DNA of 64,000 bases from Candidatus Rokuibacteriota bacterium (GTDB lineage: Bacteria; Methylomirabilota; Methylomirabilia; Rokubacteriales; CSP1-6): positions 100,889 through 164,888 of the forward strand of contig QHSL01000061.1 of assembly GCA_003220435.1 (NCBI GenBank), read 5' to 3'. Below are positions 20,491 through 29,272 of the stretch, piece by piece (position 1 is the first letter of the stretch; every line of letters begins with the position of its first letter). The position numbers and the translations under genes were made by a program. The notes under the pieces are model-generated. The model saw only the letters and a list, made by a program, of their open reading frames with translations. It had not been told where the DNA came from and did not search any database.

Positions 20491-21516
20491 ATGGTGCACC
20501 CACTTCCGCTGATCCAGCCCGATGGCCCTTCGCTCCTCGGCCGAAAGCCGGCGTGGCTCAAGGTGCGGGCGCCCGGCGGTCCGAACTACATGAGACTGAA
20601 GGGCCGCCTGCGCGAGTGGAACCTCCACTCGGTCTGCGAGGAGGCGCACTGCCCCAACATCGGCGAGTGCTGGGAAGAGGCGACCGCGACCTTCATGATC
20701 CTCGGCGACGTGTGCACGCGCAACTGCGGCTACTGCGCGGTGACTCACGGCAAGCCCGTCTGGGAGGATCGCGAGGAGCCCGAGCGCATCGGCCGGGCCG
20801 TCGCGGATCTCGGCCTCGAGTACGTCGTGATCACGTCGGTCAACCGCGACGACCTGGCCGACGGCGGCGCGGCGCATTGGGCGGCGACCGTCCGTGCGGT
20901 GCGGCTCCACGCCCCACGGTGCCGGGTGGAAGTCCTCATTCCGGATTTCCAGGGGAGCACCGCTTCGCTCGACGCCGTGGTCGCTGCGGGCCCGGATATC
21001 CTCAACCACAACACCGAGACCGTTCCGCGCCTCTACAAGCTCGCCCGCCACGGCGGACGCTACGAGCGGACGCTCGCGCTCTTCCGGCACGCGCGGGCGG
21101 TCGCGCCGGCGCTGCCGCGAAAGTCCGGGATCATCCTCGGCCTCGGCGAGACGCGCGACGAGCTGGTGGCGACGATGCGTGACCTGCGCGACGTCGACGT
21201 GGCGATCCTGACGTTGGGGCAGTATCTCCGGCCCTCGGCGCGCCACCTGCCCGTCGAGAAGTACTACCACCCGGACGAGTTCGCTGAGCTGGCGGCGATC
21301 GGTCGCGAGCTCGGCTTCGGCCACGTGGAGTCGGGCCCGCTGGTCCGCAGCTCCTACCACGCCAAGCGCCAGGCCGAGTCCGTCCAGCCAGGTGACCTCG
21401 TGCGTGACGTAGGGATCTCGGCTGCGCCTGCGGTAGAACGGGCGTGTCGGAGCCCGCTCGCATCTACCTCAGGCTACCCACGGTCCAAGCCGGCCTCACG
21501 GACCCCGCTACCATGA
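20491..21516 (+). CDS. lipA: Lipoyl synthase
   Basis: A radical-SAM enzyme of about 341 residues that inserts sulfur into octanoyl groups to make lipoyl cofactors. The auxiliary cluster motif CEEAHCPNIGECW and the radical SAM motif CTRNCGYC are both intact, followed by TSVNRDDLADGG and HNTETVPRLY. ATG 20491 is preferred; ATG 20458 would add 11 residues. The last 25 or so residues after ISAAPAVERA are unlike LipA and come from a DNA module that also forms the nuoA leader. Its clients probably include pdhC, 11 kb downstream. Confidence 0.94.
   Translation: MVHPLPLIQPDGPSLLGRKPAWLKVRAPGGPNYMRLKGRLREWNLHSVCEEAHCPNIGECWEEATATFMILGDVCTRNCGYCAVTHGKPVWEDREEPERIGRAVADLGLEYVVITSVNRDDLADGGAAHWAATVRAVRLHAPRCRVEVLIPDFQGSTASLDAVVAAGPDILNHNTETVPRLYKLARHGGRYERTLALFRHARAVAPALPRKSGIILGLGETRDELVATMRDLRDVDVAILTLGQYLRPSARHLPVEKYYHPDEFAELAAIGRELGFGHVESGPLVRSSYHAKRQAESVQPGDLVRDVGISAAPAVERACRSPLASTSGYPRSKPASRTPLP
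21448..21511 (+). repeat. Shared module, copy at nuoA
   Basis: About 64 bases that match 24190-24252 at the start of nuoE. The last 26 bases (21486-21511) are identical in both, and the rest differs at a scatter of positions. In the nuoA frame it encodes QAGLTDPAT, exactly as in nuoE; in the lipA frame it encodes the abnormal lipA tail. Confidence 0.8.
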
Positions 21517-21863
21517 CCCACGCGCCGATCCTGATGGTGTTCGCGTTCGCCGCGCTCGTCGCCGGCGCGCTCCTGTTCATCCCGTCGCTGCTGGCGCCCC
21601 GCCGGCTCACGCCGGTGAAGGCCGAGCCCTTCGAGTGCGGCAAGGACCCGATCGCGGTGGCCGAGGGACGATTCGCGATCAAGTTCTCCACGGTCGCGAT
21701 CTTCTTCATCATCATCGACATCGAGCTCCTGTTCATCTGGCCGTGGGCGATGCTCTACCGGCGGCTCGGATGGTTCGGCTTCACCGAGATGGTCGTGTTC
21801 CTCTCCATCCTGATGCTGGGCTTCCTCTATATCTGGCGGAAAGGGGGCCTCGAATGGGAGTAG
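21513..21863 (+). CDS. nuoA: NADH-quinone oxidoreductase subunit A
   Basis: A 116-residue membrane subunit of complex I with three helices. Typical motifs are KAEPFECGKDP, the RFAIKFSTVAIFFIIIDIE region with its acidic membrane residues, and LGFLYIWRKGGLEWE. ATG 21513 overlaps the lipA stop (ATGA) and gives the usual NuoA start. An in-frame GTG at 21444 would add a 23-residue leader that closely resembles the nuoE N-terminus, so a longer form is possible. It overlaps nuoB by 10 bases. Confidence 0.95.
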   Translation: MTHAPILMVFAFAALVAGALLFIPSLLAPRRLTPVKAEPFECGKDPIAVAEGRFAIKFSTVAIFFIIIDIELLFIWPWAMLYRRLGWFGFTEMVVFLSILMLGFLYIWRKGGLEWE

Positions 21864-22312
21864 GCACCTTCTTCACCAGCAAGCTCGACGAGGCGCTCGG
21901 CTGGGCCCGGAAATACTCGATCTTCCAGTACCCGTTCGTGACCGCGTGCTGCGGGATGGAGTACATGGCGACCGCGTGCTCGCACTACGACATCGACCGG
22001 TTCGGCGCGGGGCTGCCGCGCTTCTCGCCCCGGCAGGCCGACGTGCTCTTCGTGGTCGGCACGATCAGCCACAAGATGGCGCCGGTCCTCAAGCGCATCT
22101 ACGATCAGATGACCGAGCCCAAGTGGGTCGTCGCGTTCGGCGTGTGCACGTGCACCGGCGGCTTCTATGACAACTACGCCACCGTGCAGGGCATCGACAC
22201 GATCATTCCCGTCGACATTTACATCCCGGGCTGTCCGCCCCGCCCCGAGTCGGTGATCGACGGGCTCATGAAGCTGCAGGACAAGATCGCCGCCCAGGCC
22301 CAGAGGTACTGA
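21854..22312 (+). CDS. nuoB: NADH-quinone oxidoreductase subunit B
   Basis: A 152-residue peripheral-arm subunit that holds iron-sulfur cluster N2 next to the quinone site. The ligand motifs are all present: tandem cysteines in TACCGMEYMA, then FGVCTCTGG and PGCPPRPE. The ATG lies inside the end of nuoA (10-base overlap). Confidence 0.97.
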   Translation: MGVGTFFTSKLDEALGWARKYSIFQYPFVTACCGMEYMATACSHYDIDRFGAGLPRFSPRQADVLFVVGTISHKMAPVLKRIYDQMTEPKWVVAFGVCTCTGGFYDNYATVQGIDTIIPVDIYIPGCPPRPESVIDGLMKLQDKIAAQAQRY

Positions 22313-22316
22313 GCGC

Positions 22317-22802
22317 GTGGAGATACTCGCCGAGCTCCAGCGTCGGTTCGGCGACGCCATCGTCGAGACGCACGATCGCGGCGACCTCACCGCGATCGTG
22401 GCCCGCGACGCCATCCTCACCGTGCTCGGCCACTGCCGCGACGACGTCGCGCTGGCGTTCGACGTGCTCATGGACCTCACCGCGGTCGACTATCTCCGGT
22501 ACCCCGGGCGCGAGGATGGGCCGCGCTACGAGGTCGTCTATCACCTGTACTCGATCGCCCACAACCACCGCCTCCGGTTGAAGGTCCGGCTGGACGAGGA
22601 CGACGCCACCGTCCCGACCGCGGTCGCGCTGTGGCCGATCGCGAACTGGCTCGAGCGTGAGGTGTGGGACATGTTCGGCGTGCGCTTCGAAGGCCATCCC
22701 GATCCGCGGCGGCTCCTGATGTACGAGGAGTTCGTGGGCCACCCGTTGCGGAAGGATTATCCGATCAACCGGCGCCAGCCGCTGATCGGTCCGGCGAGCT
22801 AG
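22317..22802 (+). CDS. nuoC: NADH-quinone oxidoreductase subunit C
   Basis: A 161-residue 30-kDa-type subunit. The signature is WLEREVWDMFGVRFEGHPD followed by LLMYEEFVGHPLRKDYPI. It is a separate gene and not fused to nuoD. GTG start four bases after nuoB. Confidence 0.96.
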   Translation: MEILAELQRRFGDAIVETHDRGDLTAIVARDAILTVLGHCRDDVALAFDVLMDLTAVDYLRYPGREDGPRYEVVYHLYSIAHNHRLRLKVRLDEDDATVPTAVALWPIANWLEREVWDMFGVRFEGHPDPRRLLMYEEFVGHPLRKDYPINRRQPLIGPAS

Positions 22803-22814
22803 GCGAGGGAGGGG

Positions 22815-24188
22815 ATGGCGGAGACCGCGCGGCAAGAGTTCATGCTCGGCGAGGGCGGCGGCACCGGCGGGGGCCCCCAGAACCTGCACGTCGGCGTGGG
22901 ACCGGCCCACCCGGCCATGCACGGCATCATCCGGATCTTGACCGAGCTCGACGGCGAGGTGATCGTCAACGCCGACGTCGAGATCGGCTATCTCCACCGC
23001 GCCTTCGAGAAGGACTGCGAGCAGGGCAGCTGGAACAACGCGATCCCGTATACCGACCGGCTCAACTACGTCTCGCCCCTCATCAATAACTTCGGATACG
23101 CGTCGGTGGTCGAAAAGCTCCTCGGCATCGACGTGACCGAGCGGTGCAAGTACATCCGGGTGATCATGTCGGAGATCTCGCGGATTTCCGATCACCTCAC
23201 CTGCGTCGGCGCCTCGGCCATGGAGCTCGGCGCGTTCACGGTCTTCCTCTACATGATCAAGGCGCGCGAGTTCCTGTGGGAGCTGATCGAGGACGTCACC
23301 GGCGCCCGGCTGACGATCTCGTACGGCCGGGTGGGCGGCGTCAAGGCCGACCTGCCCGAAGGGTTCGCCGAGCGGACGCGGAAGGCCTTCAAGGACACGC
23401 GGGAAGTTCTCGACGAGGTGCACCGTCTGCTGACCGGCAACCGCATCTTCATGGACCGCATGGTCGGCGTCGGCGCGCTCTCCCGCGAGGAGACAATCGG
23501 CTACGCCATCACCGGGCCGCTGCTGCGCGCCGTCGGCGTCGCCTACGACGTCCGCCGCGCGCAGCCCTACGACGCGTACGACCGTGTGGAGTTCGAGATC
23601 CCGACGCGGAAGGACGGCGACAACTACGCGCGCTACCTCGTGCGGATGGCGGAGATGGAGCAGTCCATGCGCATCGTCGAGCAGGCGCTCGCCGCGATCC
23701 CGGGCGGCCCCATCAACGTGGACTTCGAGGGGCGTCCCATCGACCCGGCGACATACGTCGACCAGGGCAAGCAGGGGAAAACCGAAGGGCTTCTCCTGCT
23801 CCCGATCACGCTCTCGCCGAATCTCCAGGGTCAGCAGCGGGCGGCGCTCGATCGCGTCAACGTGGGTGACAAGCGCGTCGTCCTGCCGCCGAAGGAGACC
23901 GCCTACGGCTCGATCGAGGGGCTGATGAACCACTTCATGCTGATCATGGAGGGGTACGGCATCCGGCCTCCCATGGGCGAGGCGTACTTCCCGGTCGAAG
24001 GCGCGAACGGCGAGCTCGGGTTCTACGTCGTCTCCGACGGCACTGACCGTCCGTATCGAGTCCGGTGCCGGCCGCCGTGCCTCCCGCCGGTCGCGGCGCT
24101 CCCACGGATGATCGCGGGCGAGATGATCGCTGATCTGGTCCCGACGTTCGGCTCCGTCAACATGATCGGCGGTGAGCTCGACCGATGA
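22815..24188 (+). CDS. nuoD: NADH-quinone oxidoreductase subunit D
   Basis: A 457-residue 49-kDa-type subunit that forms the quinone pocket with NuoB. Motifs are VGPAHPAMHGIIR (HPxxHG), IGYLHRAFEK and the C-terminal RCRPPCLPPVAALPRMIAGE. Relative to minimal NuoD it has a short glycine-rich N-terminal extension (GEGGGTGGGPQ). A GAGGGAGGGG ribosome-binding site lies before the ATG. It overlaps nuoE by ATGA. Confidence 0.97.
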   Translation: MAETARQEFMLGEGGGTGGGPQNLHVGVGPAHPAMHGIIRILTELDGEVIVNADVEIGYLHRAFEKDCEQGSWNNAIPYTDRLNYVSPLINNFGYASVVEKLLGIDVTERCKYIRVIMSEISRISDHLTCVGASAMELGAFTVFLYMIKAREFLWELIEDVTGARLTISYGRVGGVKADLPEGFAERTRKAFKDTREVLDEVHRLLTGNRIFMDRMVGVGALSREETIGYAITGPLLRAVGVAYDVRRAQPYDAYDRVEFEIPTRKDGDNYARYLVRMAEMEQSMRIVEQALAAIPGGPINVDFEGRPIDPATYVDQGKQGKTEGLLLLPITLSPNLQGQQRAALDRVNVGDKRVVLPPKETAYGSIEGLMNHFMLIMEGYGIRPPMGEAYFPVEGANGELGFYVVSDGTDRPYRVRCRPPCLPPVAALPRMIAGEMIADLVPTFGSVNMIGGELDR

Positions 24189-24751
24189 GCGGAGCCGGGA
24201 GCATCTCTAACAGGCCACCCGCGGCACAAGCCGGCCTCACGGACCCCGCTACAACAAACGCCGCGACAACAAACCCCGCGACACCGACGTTCTCGGCCGA
24301 GCAGCTCGCGGAAGTCCGCCGCCTGCAGGCGCTCTATCCCGACGCGCGGGGCGCGCTCCTGCCGGTCCTCTACATCGCGCAGGACACGTTCGGCTGGATC
24401 TCGCTCGAGGTCGAGGAGTACGTGGCTGGCCTGTTCGGCCTGTCGCCCGCCCACGTGCACGAGGTCGTCACGTTCTACACGCTCTACTTCCGCGACCGGC
24501 CGGGCCGCCACGTCATCTCGGTCTGCCACAACCTCTCCTGCCACCTGGCCGGCGCGCCGTCGATCATCGCGCACCTCAAGCGGCGGCTCGGCGTCGAGGT
24601 GGGCGAGACGACCGAGGACGGCCGGGTCACGCTGCTCTCGGTCGAGTGTCTCTGCGCGTGCGAGGCGGCGCCGATGATGCAGGTTGACGACCGCTACGAG
24701 ATGAACCTGACGTCGGCGAAGATCGATCGCCTCCTCGACGGGCTCGCGTGA
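24185..24751 (+). CDS. nuoE: NADH-quinone oxidoreductase subunit E
   Basis: A 188-residue thioredoxin-fold subunit with a [2Fe-2S] cluster (N1a); its ligands lie in CHNLSCHLAG and CLCACEAAPM. The family domain begins near residue 37 at FSAEQLAEVRRL. The first 36 residues are unusual: a module shared with the nuoA leader (QAGLTDPAT), then a short TTNAATTNPAT duplication. It overlaps nuoD (ATGA) and nuoF (GTGA). Confidence 0.95.
   Translation: MSGAGSISNRPPAAQAGLTDPATTNAATTNPATPTFSAEQLAEVRRLQALYPDARGALLPVLYIAQDTFGWISLEVEEYVAGLFGLSPAHVHEVVTFYTLYFRDRPGRHVISVCHNLSCHLAGAPSIIAHLKRRLGVEVGETTEDGRVTLLSVECLCACEAAPMMQVDDRYEMNLTSAKIDRLLDGLA
24190..24252 (+). repeat. Shared module, copy at nuoE
   Basis: Matches 21448-21511 next to nuoA, with the last 26 bases (24227-24252) identical. 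It forms codons 2-23 of nuoE. The reading frame is the same as in the nuoA leader. Confidence 0.8.
24251..24280 (+). repeat. 15-base tandem duplication in nuoE
   Basis: ACAACAAACGCCGCG is followed by ACAACAAACCCCGCG, one difference in 15 bases. It is in frame and adds a Thr/Asn/Ala-rich linker directly behind the shared module. Confidence 0.75.
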
Positions 24752-26016
24752 CCGCCGAAAAGATCCTCACCCGGAGCTTCGAGCGGCCCGACTCCCACAC
24801 GCTCGACGGGTACCGGGCGAGCGGTGGCTACCAGGCGTGGCCCAAAGCGCAGGCGATGGAGCCCGCCGCCATCGTCGAAGAGGTCAAGGCCGCGAACCTC
24901 CGGGGGCTCGGCGGCGCTGGGTTCCCGACCGGCACGAAGTGGTCGTTCATCCCGAAGAATCATGCCGGTCCGGTGTACCTCGTCATCAACGCCGACGAGG
25001 GCGAGCCCGGAACGTTCAAGGACCGCTACCTGCTCGAGCGCGACCCCCACGCCCTGATCGAGGGCATGCTGATCGCGGCGCGCGCGATCCGCTCCGCCAC
25101 GGGCTTCGTCTACATCCGCGGCGAATACGTCGAGCCGTGGCGGCGGTTCTCGGCGGCGGTTCGAGACGCGTATGCCGCGGGATATCTAGGAAGAGGCTTC
25201 GACATCGTTGTGCACCGGGGGGCCGGAGCATATATCTGCGGCGAAGAAACAGGACTCATTTCGTCCCTCGAGGGCAAGAAGGGCTGGCCAAAGCTCAAGC
25301 CGCCTTTTCCCGCGATCAAGGGCGCGTTCGGCGCGCCGACCATCGTGAACAACGTCGAGACGATCTGCCACGTGCCGCACATCATCAACCGCGGCGCTGC
25401 ATGGTTCGCCGGGCTCGGAACCAAGACCCAGGGCGGCACCCGGATGTACTCGGTTTCCGGCCGCGTAGCGCGCCCGGGCGTGTACGAGGAGTCGGTCGCG
25501 ATCACCCTGCGCCAGCTGATCTACGAGCGCGCCGGCGGCGTCACCGGCAACGGGCGACTGAAGGCAGTCGTGCCGGGCGGCTCCTCGGCGGCCATCCTGA
25601 CCGCCGCCGAGATCGACGTCACGATGGACGTCGACGGGCTCCGCAACGCCGGGACGATGGCCGGCTCGGCCGGGGTCATCGTGATGGACGAGACCGTGTC
25701 GATCCCCGAGGCGTTGATGGTGGTCGCGCGCTTCTACGCCCACGAGAGCTGTGGCCAGTGCACGCCGTGCCGTGAGTCGACCGGGTGGATCTACAAGATC
25801 ACCCATCGGATCGTCGAGGGGCGCGGGCGCCGGGCGGACCTGGACACGATCCTCGACGTGGCGCGCCGCGGCGCCGGCACGACGATCTGCGCGTTCTACG
25901 ACGGCGCGGTCGGCCCGTACATCTCGTACATCGAGAAGTTCCGGAGCGAGTTCGAGGCGCTGACCGAGGCCGCGGTCGCCGCCGCGCCGCGACGCGTGGT
26001 CGTGTCGCATGCCTAA
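24748..26016 (+). CDS. nuoF: NADH-quinone oxidoreductase subunit F
   Basis: A 422-residue subunit that binds NADH, FMN and cluster N3. The NADH loop is LRGLGGAGFPTGTKWSF, the FMN site is NADEGEPGTFKDR, and the 4Fe-4S motif is HESCGQCTPCRESTGW with a later Cys in GTTICAFYDG. The GTG start overlaps nuoE (GTGA), and the end overlaps nuoG by eight bases. Confidence 0.97.
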   Translation: MTAEKILTRSFERPDSHTLDGYRASGGYQAWPKAQAMEPAAIVEEVKAANLRGLGGAGFPTGTKWSFIPKNHAGPVYLVINADEGEPGTFKDRYLLERDPHALIEGMLIAARAIRSATGFVYIRGEYVEPWRRFSAAVRDAYAAGYLGRGFDIVVHRGAGAYICGEETGLISSLEGKKGWPKLKPPFPAIKGAFGAPTIVNNVETICHVPHIINRGAAWFAGLGTKTQGGTRMYSVSGRVARPGVYEESVAITLRQLIYERAGGVTGNGRLKAVVPGGSSAAILTAAEIDVTMDVDGLRNAGTMAGSAGVIVMDETVSIPEALMVVARFYAHESCGQCTPCRESTGWIYKITHRIVEGRGRRADLDTILDVARRGAGTTICAFYDGAVGPYISYIEKFRSEFEALTEAAVAAAPRRVVVSHA

Positions 26017-27607
26017 GCTCACGGTCGACGGCAAGGAGGTCGAGGTCCCGGGGGGGACCAACCTCATCGAGGCCGCGCGCAAGGCGGGCGTCGAGGTGCC
26101 GCACTACTGCTACCATCCCGGCCTCTCGATCGCCGGCCAGTGCCGCCTGTGCATGGTCGACCTCGAGAAGGCGCCGAGGCCCACGATCGCGTGCAACACG
26201 ACCGCGACCGAAGGCATGGTCGTCCTGACCGAGACCGACCGGGTGCGCGAGACGCGGAAGTCGATCATGGAATTCCACCTGATCAACCATCCGCTCGACT
26301 GCCCCGTCTGCGACCAGGCGGGCGAGTGCTGGCTGCAGATTTACTACATGAAGCACGGGCTCTACGACCCGCGGATGACCGACGAGAAGGTCCATAAGCC
26401 AAAGGCCGTGCCGCTCGGCCCCCACGTGATGCTCGACGCGGAGCGCTGCATCCTCTGCTCGCGCTGCGTACGGTTCTGCGACGAGATCACCGCCACCGGC
26501 GAGCTCGGCATCTTCGAGCGCGGCGACCACTCGGAGATCGGCCTCTTCCCGGGTCGTGCGCTCGATAACCCCTACTCCGGCAACGTGGTGGACATCTGTC
26601 CGGTCGGCGCCCTGACCGACCGCGACTTCCGGTTCCAGGTGCGCGTGTGGTACCTCGACAGCGCGAAGTCCGTGTGTCCCGGGTGCGCGCGCGGCTGCAA
26701 CATCGACGTCCACGTGAACCGCCGGCGGCCCCATCACGCCGAGGGCCGCCGGGTGGCCCGGCTCAAGCCGCGCTTCAACGAGGCCGTCAACCGCTGGTGG
26801 CTCTGCGACGCCGGGCGCTACGGGTTCACGTTCGTCGACGACCAGGACCGCCTGCTCGTACCCACGCGCCGGGAGGGCGAGACGGTCAGCGACGCGACGT
26901 GGGACGACGCGATCGTGGCGCTGGCGGCAACGTTTCGGCGGTCGCCGCCGGACGAGATCGGGATCATCGCGTCGCCGAAGATGGCGAACGAGGATCTCTT
27001 CGCCCTGCGCCGTCTGCTGGACAACCTGGCTCTCCGGCGCGTGGCGTTCCGGGTGCCGCCGCGGGTGGCCGGCGACCAGGACAACTTCTTGATCCGCGCG
27101 GACAAGAACCCGAACTCGCTGGGCGCGGAGCTGGTCGGGCTCGGCGGCGACTCTCGAGCCGTGCTCGAGGCGGCGCGGGCGCGTCGCCTGCGGTGTCTGG
27201 TGATCTTCGGTCACGATCTGCTGGCGAGCGAATGGCCGGAAGCCGAGGTGCGCGAGGCGCTCGGCGCCGTCGAGACGGTCATCTTCGTCGGCTCCAACGC
27301 CCACGCGACGAGCGCCGCCGCGCACTGGGTGCTGCCGGCGGCGGCATGGGTCGAGCGCGACGGTACCTACACGAACTTCGAAGGACGGGTGCAGCGCTTC
27401 CGGCCGGCGGTGGAGCCGCTCGGCCAGGCGCTGGCCGAGTGGGAGATCGTGGGCCGGCTGTTGGCGGCGCTCGGCGTCGACTCGACGGCGACCCGCCCGG
27501 AGCACTGGTTCCGTCAGCTCGTCGCGGCCGTGCCGGCCTTCGCGGGGCTCAGCTATCAGGCGCTCGGGGACGGCGGCCGACTGCTCCCCGGCGCGGTGCG
27601 GGCATGA
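26009..27607 (+). CDS. nuoG: NADH-quinone oxidoreductase subunit G, short form
   Basis: A 532-residue subunit carrying the iron-sulfur chain. A [2Fe-2S] domain has HYCYHPGLSIAGQCRLC. The His-Cys cluster follows in NHPLDCPVCDQAGEC, then CILCSRCVRFC with CPVGAL, and an additional CPGCARGC cluster region. The molybdopterin-oxidoreductase-like C-terminal part is present but much shorter than in E. coli (about 900 residues in all). All expected cluster ligands appear intact, so it looks like a compact form and not a broken gene. Confidence 0.94.
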   Translation: MPKLTVDGKEVEVPGGTNLIEAARKAGVEVPHYCYHPGLSIAGQCRLCMVDLEKAPRPTIACNTTATEGMVVLTETDRVRETRKSIMEFHLINHPLDCPVCDQAGECWLQIYYMKHGLYDPRMTDEKVHKPKAVPLGPHVMLDAERCILCSRCVRFCDEITATGELGIFERGDHSEIGLFPGRALDNPYSGNVVDICPVGALTDRDFRFQVRVWYLDSAKSVCPGCARGCNIDVHVNRRRPHHAEGRRVARLKPRFNEAVNRWWLCDAGRYGFTFVDDQDRLLVPTRREGETVSDATWDDAIVALAATFRRSPPDEIGIIASPKMANEDLFALRRLLDNLALRRVAFRVPPRVAGDQDNFLIRADKNPNSLGAELVGLGGDSRAVLEAARARRLRCLVIFGHDLLASEWPEAEVREALGAVETVIFVGSNAHATSAAAHWVLPAAAWVERDGTYTNFEGRVQRFRPAVEPLGQALAEWEIVGRLLAALGVDSTATRPEHWFRQLVAAVPAFAGLSYQALGDGGRLLPGAVRA

Positions 27608-28698
27608 GCGTGGTCGCCGATCTCGGCATCTCCTTCGGGCGCGTCGCGTTCATGATGTTCTTCGTCCTGAACGTGGCCGCCCTCCTGGGTTGGGTGGAGC
27701 GCAAGCAGTCGGCGATCATGCAGGACCGCATCGGCGCCAACCGCGCGTCCATCTTCGGACTCCGCGCGCTGGGCCTCTTCCATCCCCTGGCCGACACGCT
27801 GAAGATGCTCGCCAAGGAGGACTTCCGCCCCGCGCGCGCCGACCGCCTGCTCTTCGAGCTGGCGCCGTTCGTGTCGGTCTTCTTCGCGCTGGTCGCGTTC
27901 GCCTCGATCCCGTTCGGCGACACGCTGCGAGTCGGGGGTCGCGAGATTCCCCTCCAGGCCGTGACGCTGAACGTCGGCCTCCTCTACGTCTTCGCGATGC
28001 TCTCGCTCGGCGTCTACGGCGTCATGATGGCGGGCTGGGCGTCGGCCAACAACTACGCGCTCCTCGGCGGCCAGCGCGCGGCGGCGCTGATGATCTCGGC
28101 CGAGATCGCCATCGGCGCCTCGATCATGGGGGTCGTGATGATTCACGGCTCCCTCAGCCTGATGGACATCGTGCGGGGACAGGGGCGGCTCCTCTGGGGA
28201 TGGGTGCCCGCCTGGGGCATCCTCACCCAGCCGCTGGCCTTCGTGCTCTTCGTCACCGCCGGCATTGCCGCCACCAAGCGGATCCCGTTCGACATGCCCG
28301 AGGGGGAGTCCGAGATCATCGGCTACTTCGTCGAGTACAGCGGCATGAAGTTCGGGATGTTCCTCATGACCGACATGGTCGAGACGATTGTGCTCGCCGG
28401 GCTCAGCACGTCCCTCTTCCTGGGCGGCTGGCAGATCCCGTATCTCTACGCCGAAGGCTTTCGCTTCCCGTGGGGCGCCGCCGTCGCGCTCTCGCCGCTC
28501 CTCGTGACCGTGCTCCAGGTGAGCGCGTTCGTCGGCAAGGTCGGCGCCGTGATCTTCGTCCTGATGTTGATCCGGTGGACGCTCCCTCGGTTCCGCTACG
28601 ATCAGGCGATGCGTCTCGGCTGGTTCGGCCTCTTCCCCCTCTCGATCGCCAACATCGTGATCACCGGCCTCCTCCTGCTTGCGTGGGAAAGTCGCTGA
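27604..28698 (+). CDS. nuoH: NADH-quinone oxidoreductase subunit H
   Basis: A 364-residue membrane subunit that links the quinone pocket to the proton channels. Family motifs are WVERKQSAIMQDRIGANRA, LFHPLADTLKMLAKED, IPFDMPEGESEIIGYFVEYS and GMKFGMFLMTDM. It overlaps nuoG (ATGA). Between it and nuoI there is a 12-codon micro-ORF joined to both genes. Confidence 0.97.
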   Translation: MSVVADLGISFGRVAFMMFFVLNVAALLGWVERKQSAIMQDRIGANRASIFGLRALGLFHPLADTLKMLAKEDFRPARADRLLFELAPFVSVFFALVAFASIPFGDTLRVGGREIPLQAVTLNVGLLYVFAMLSLGVYGVMMAGWASANNYALLGGQRAAALMISAEIAIGASIMGVVMIHGSLSLMDIVRGQGRLLWGWVPAWGILTQPLAFVLFVTAGIAATKRIPFDMPEGESEIIGYFVEYSGMKFGMFLMTDMVETIVLAGLSTSLFLGGWQIPYLYAEGFRFPWGAAVALSPLLVTVLQVSAFVGKVGAVIFVLMLIRWTLPRFRYDQAMRLGWFGLFPLSIANIVITGLLLLAWESR

Positions 28699-28736
28699 TG
28701 CGGGTAAGAACGGGCGTGCGGCGCCGGCTCCCATGA
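28698..28736 (+). other. 12-codon micro-ORF bridging nuoH and nuoI
   Basis: ATG 28698 overlaps the nuoH stop as TGATG, and the TGA at 28734-28736 overlaps the nuoI start as ATGA. The frame reads MRVRTGVRRRLP. It would let ribosomes pass from nuoH to nuoI across the only gap of more than 13 bases between nuoA and nuoJ. Its translation is unproven, and its length gives no statistical support by itself. Confidence 0.35.
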
Positions 28737-29272
28737 ACTTCCGCCAACGGTTCTATCTCGTCGAGGTGCTGTCGGGACTCTGGCTCACCGCCGCGCACTT
28801 CTTCCGGAACATGGGGCGCCACGTGGCCCATGCCGTCGGTGCCTCGCGGACCGGCGGCGCGGTCACGATCCAGTATCCGGAAGAGCGGCGGCCGTACTCC
28901 CCGCGCCTCCGCTCGCTCCACCGGCTCGTGCGCCGCGAGGACGGCTCGCCCCGCTGCGTCGCGTGCATGATGTGCGAGACGGTCTGCCCCGCGCACTGCA
29001 TCTACATCGTCGCCGAAGAGCACCCGAATCCGGACATCGAGAAGGTGCCGCGACGCTTCGACATCGATCTCGGGAAGTGCGTGTTCTGCGGCTACTGCGT
29101 GGAAGCGTGCCCGGAAGACGCGATCCGCATGGACACCGGAATTCTAGAGTTTTCCTCTTATTCCCGCGGCGGCATGATCTACACGAAGGAGATGTTGCTG
29201 TCGCTCGAGGCCGCCGGCGCCGACGGCCGCCCGCGCTCCCCGATCCCTGTGCCGGCGGACCGGACGGCGTGA
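28733..29272 (+). CDS. nuoI: NADH-quinone oxidoreductase subunit I
   Basis: A 179-residue ferredoxin-like subunit with two 4Fe-4S clusters (N6a, N6b), CVACMMCETVCP and CVFCGYCVEACP. The N-terminal helix region precedes YPEERRPYSPRLRSLHRL. The ATG overlaps the stop of a micro-ORF; the end overlaps nuoJ (GTGA). Confidence 0.97.
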   Translation: MNFRQRFYLVEVLSGLWLTAAHFFRNMGRHVAHAVGASRTGGAVTIQYPEERRPYSPRLRSLHRLVRREDGSPRCVACMMCETVCPAHCIYIVAEEHPNPDIEKVPRRFDIDLGKCVFCGYCVEACPEDAIRMDTGILEFSSYSRGGMIYTKEMLLSLEAAGADGRPRSPIPVPADRTA

